This document shows positions 63,909-64,000 of a stretch of 64,000 nt of DNA, piece after piece. Each line of letters starts with the position of its first letter. The stretch's first letter is position 1. Origin of the DNA: Hymenobacter ginkgonis (lineage in GTDB: Bacteria > Bacteroidota > Bacteroidia > Cytophagales > Hymenobacteraceae); contig NZ_WQKZ01000005.1 of assembly GCF_009755225.1 (NCBI RefSeq), positions 124,001-188,000 on the forward strand, read 5' to 3'. The notes below the pieces were generated by a model. It saw only the letters and a program-made list of their open reading frames with translations. It was not told the DNA's origin and did not search any database. The position numbers and the translations under genes were made by a program.

Positions 63909-64000
63909 AAATTGAGAGGTAGCGGGCAAAAGCCTAGCTTCGCTGGGGGATAATAAAAGGTACTAAGCCTGCTATAAAAAGTATTATTATCAGTCGTTAA
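63909..64000. promoter_or_regulatory. probable promoter region of the MoxR operon
   Basis: The 92 bases before the MoxR start are AT-rich at their far end. Read leftwards, TACCTTTT (63962-63955) is one base off the -7 consensus. The window ends here, so the upstream gene is unseen. Confidence 0.3.

Overview
The window looks like chromosomal DNA of a Hymenobacter-like member of the Bacteroidota (Cytophagales). This is inferred from four things: an alternative complex III plus heme-copper oxidase cluster, Bacteroidota-type promoters (TTTG, 19-20 nt, TAnnTTTG) ahead of actA and rpsF, GSCFA and SprA-like proteins, and fairly high G+C with abundant CTAG. No rRNA, tRNA, insertion sequence, prophage or CRISPR array was recognised.

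Region 1 (1-17.4 kb) is mostly housekeeping: dnaE (3' end beyond the window), a flavin amine oxidase, a membrane fatty acid desaturase, a PAP2 phosphatase, pepP, a methyltransferase with a lipoprotein signal, an Ala/Pro-rich lipoprotein, priA, a DUF255 thioredoxin-fold protein and a GSCFA protein with a long disordered tail. Region 2 (17.4-18.7 kb) is the rpsF-rpsR-rplI operon, read leftwards. Region 3 (19.0-36.9 kb) is a rightward respiratory cluster: actABCDEF (quinol oxidation by alternative complex III), coxB/coxA, heme A synthesis (ctaA, ctaB), two subunit III genes, subunit IV, and probable assembly factors (a cysteine-free Sco-like protein, a DUF420/CtaM-like protein, a small CxxC protein, a DUF983 protein). 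Its core is visibly less GC-rich than the flanks. Region 4 (36.9-44.7 kb) has a very large NtrY-like histidine kinase and a 1293-residue outer-membrane beta-barrel protein related to SprA.

Region 5 (44.8-56.7 kb) is a purine-degradation island: xanthine dehydrogenase (two subunits) and its XdhC factor, urate oxidase, HIU hydrolase, OHCU decarboxylase, allantoinase, allantoate amidohydrolase, ureidoglycine aminohydrolase, and a DUF6986 aldolase/citrate-lyase-like protein of unknown role. Together they would take xanthine to ureidoglycolate; no dedicated ureidoglycolate lyase is seen. Three REP-like inverted repeats lie only in this island. Region 6 (56.7-64 kb) has a GH20 hexosaminidase, a GT-C-like membrane protein and a MoxR-NADAR-DUF58 operon in which an ADP-ribose-type glycosidase gene sits between MoxR and DUF58 with no spacing.

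The most striking non-genic signal is the octamer GGGGTAGG (CCTACCCC), read 48 times by eye (35 with the G-rich form on the given strand, 13 on the other), against about three expected from base composition. It is nearly absent from the respiratory cluster.
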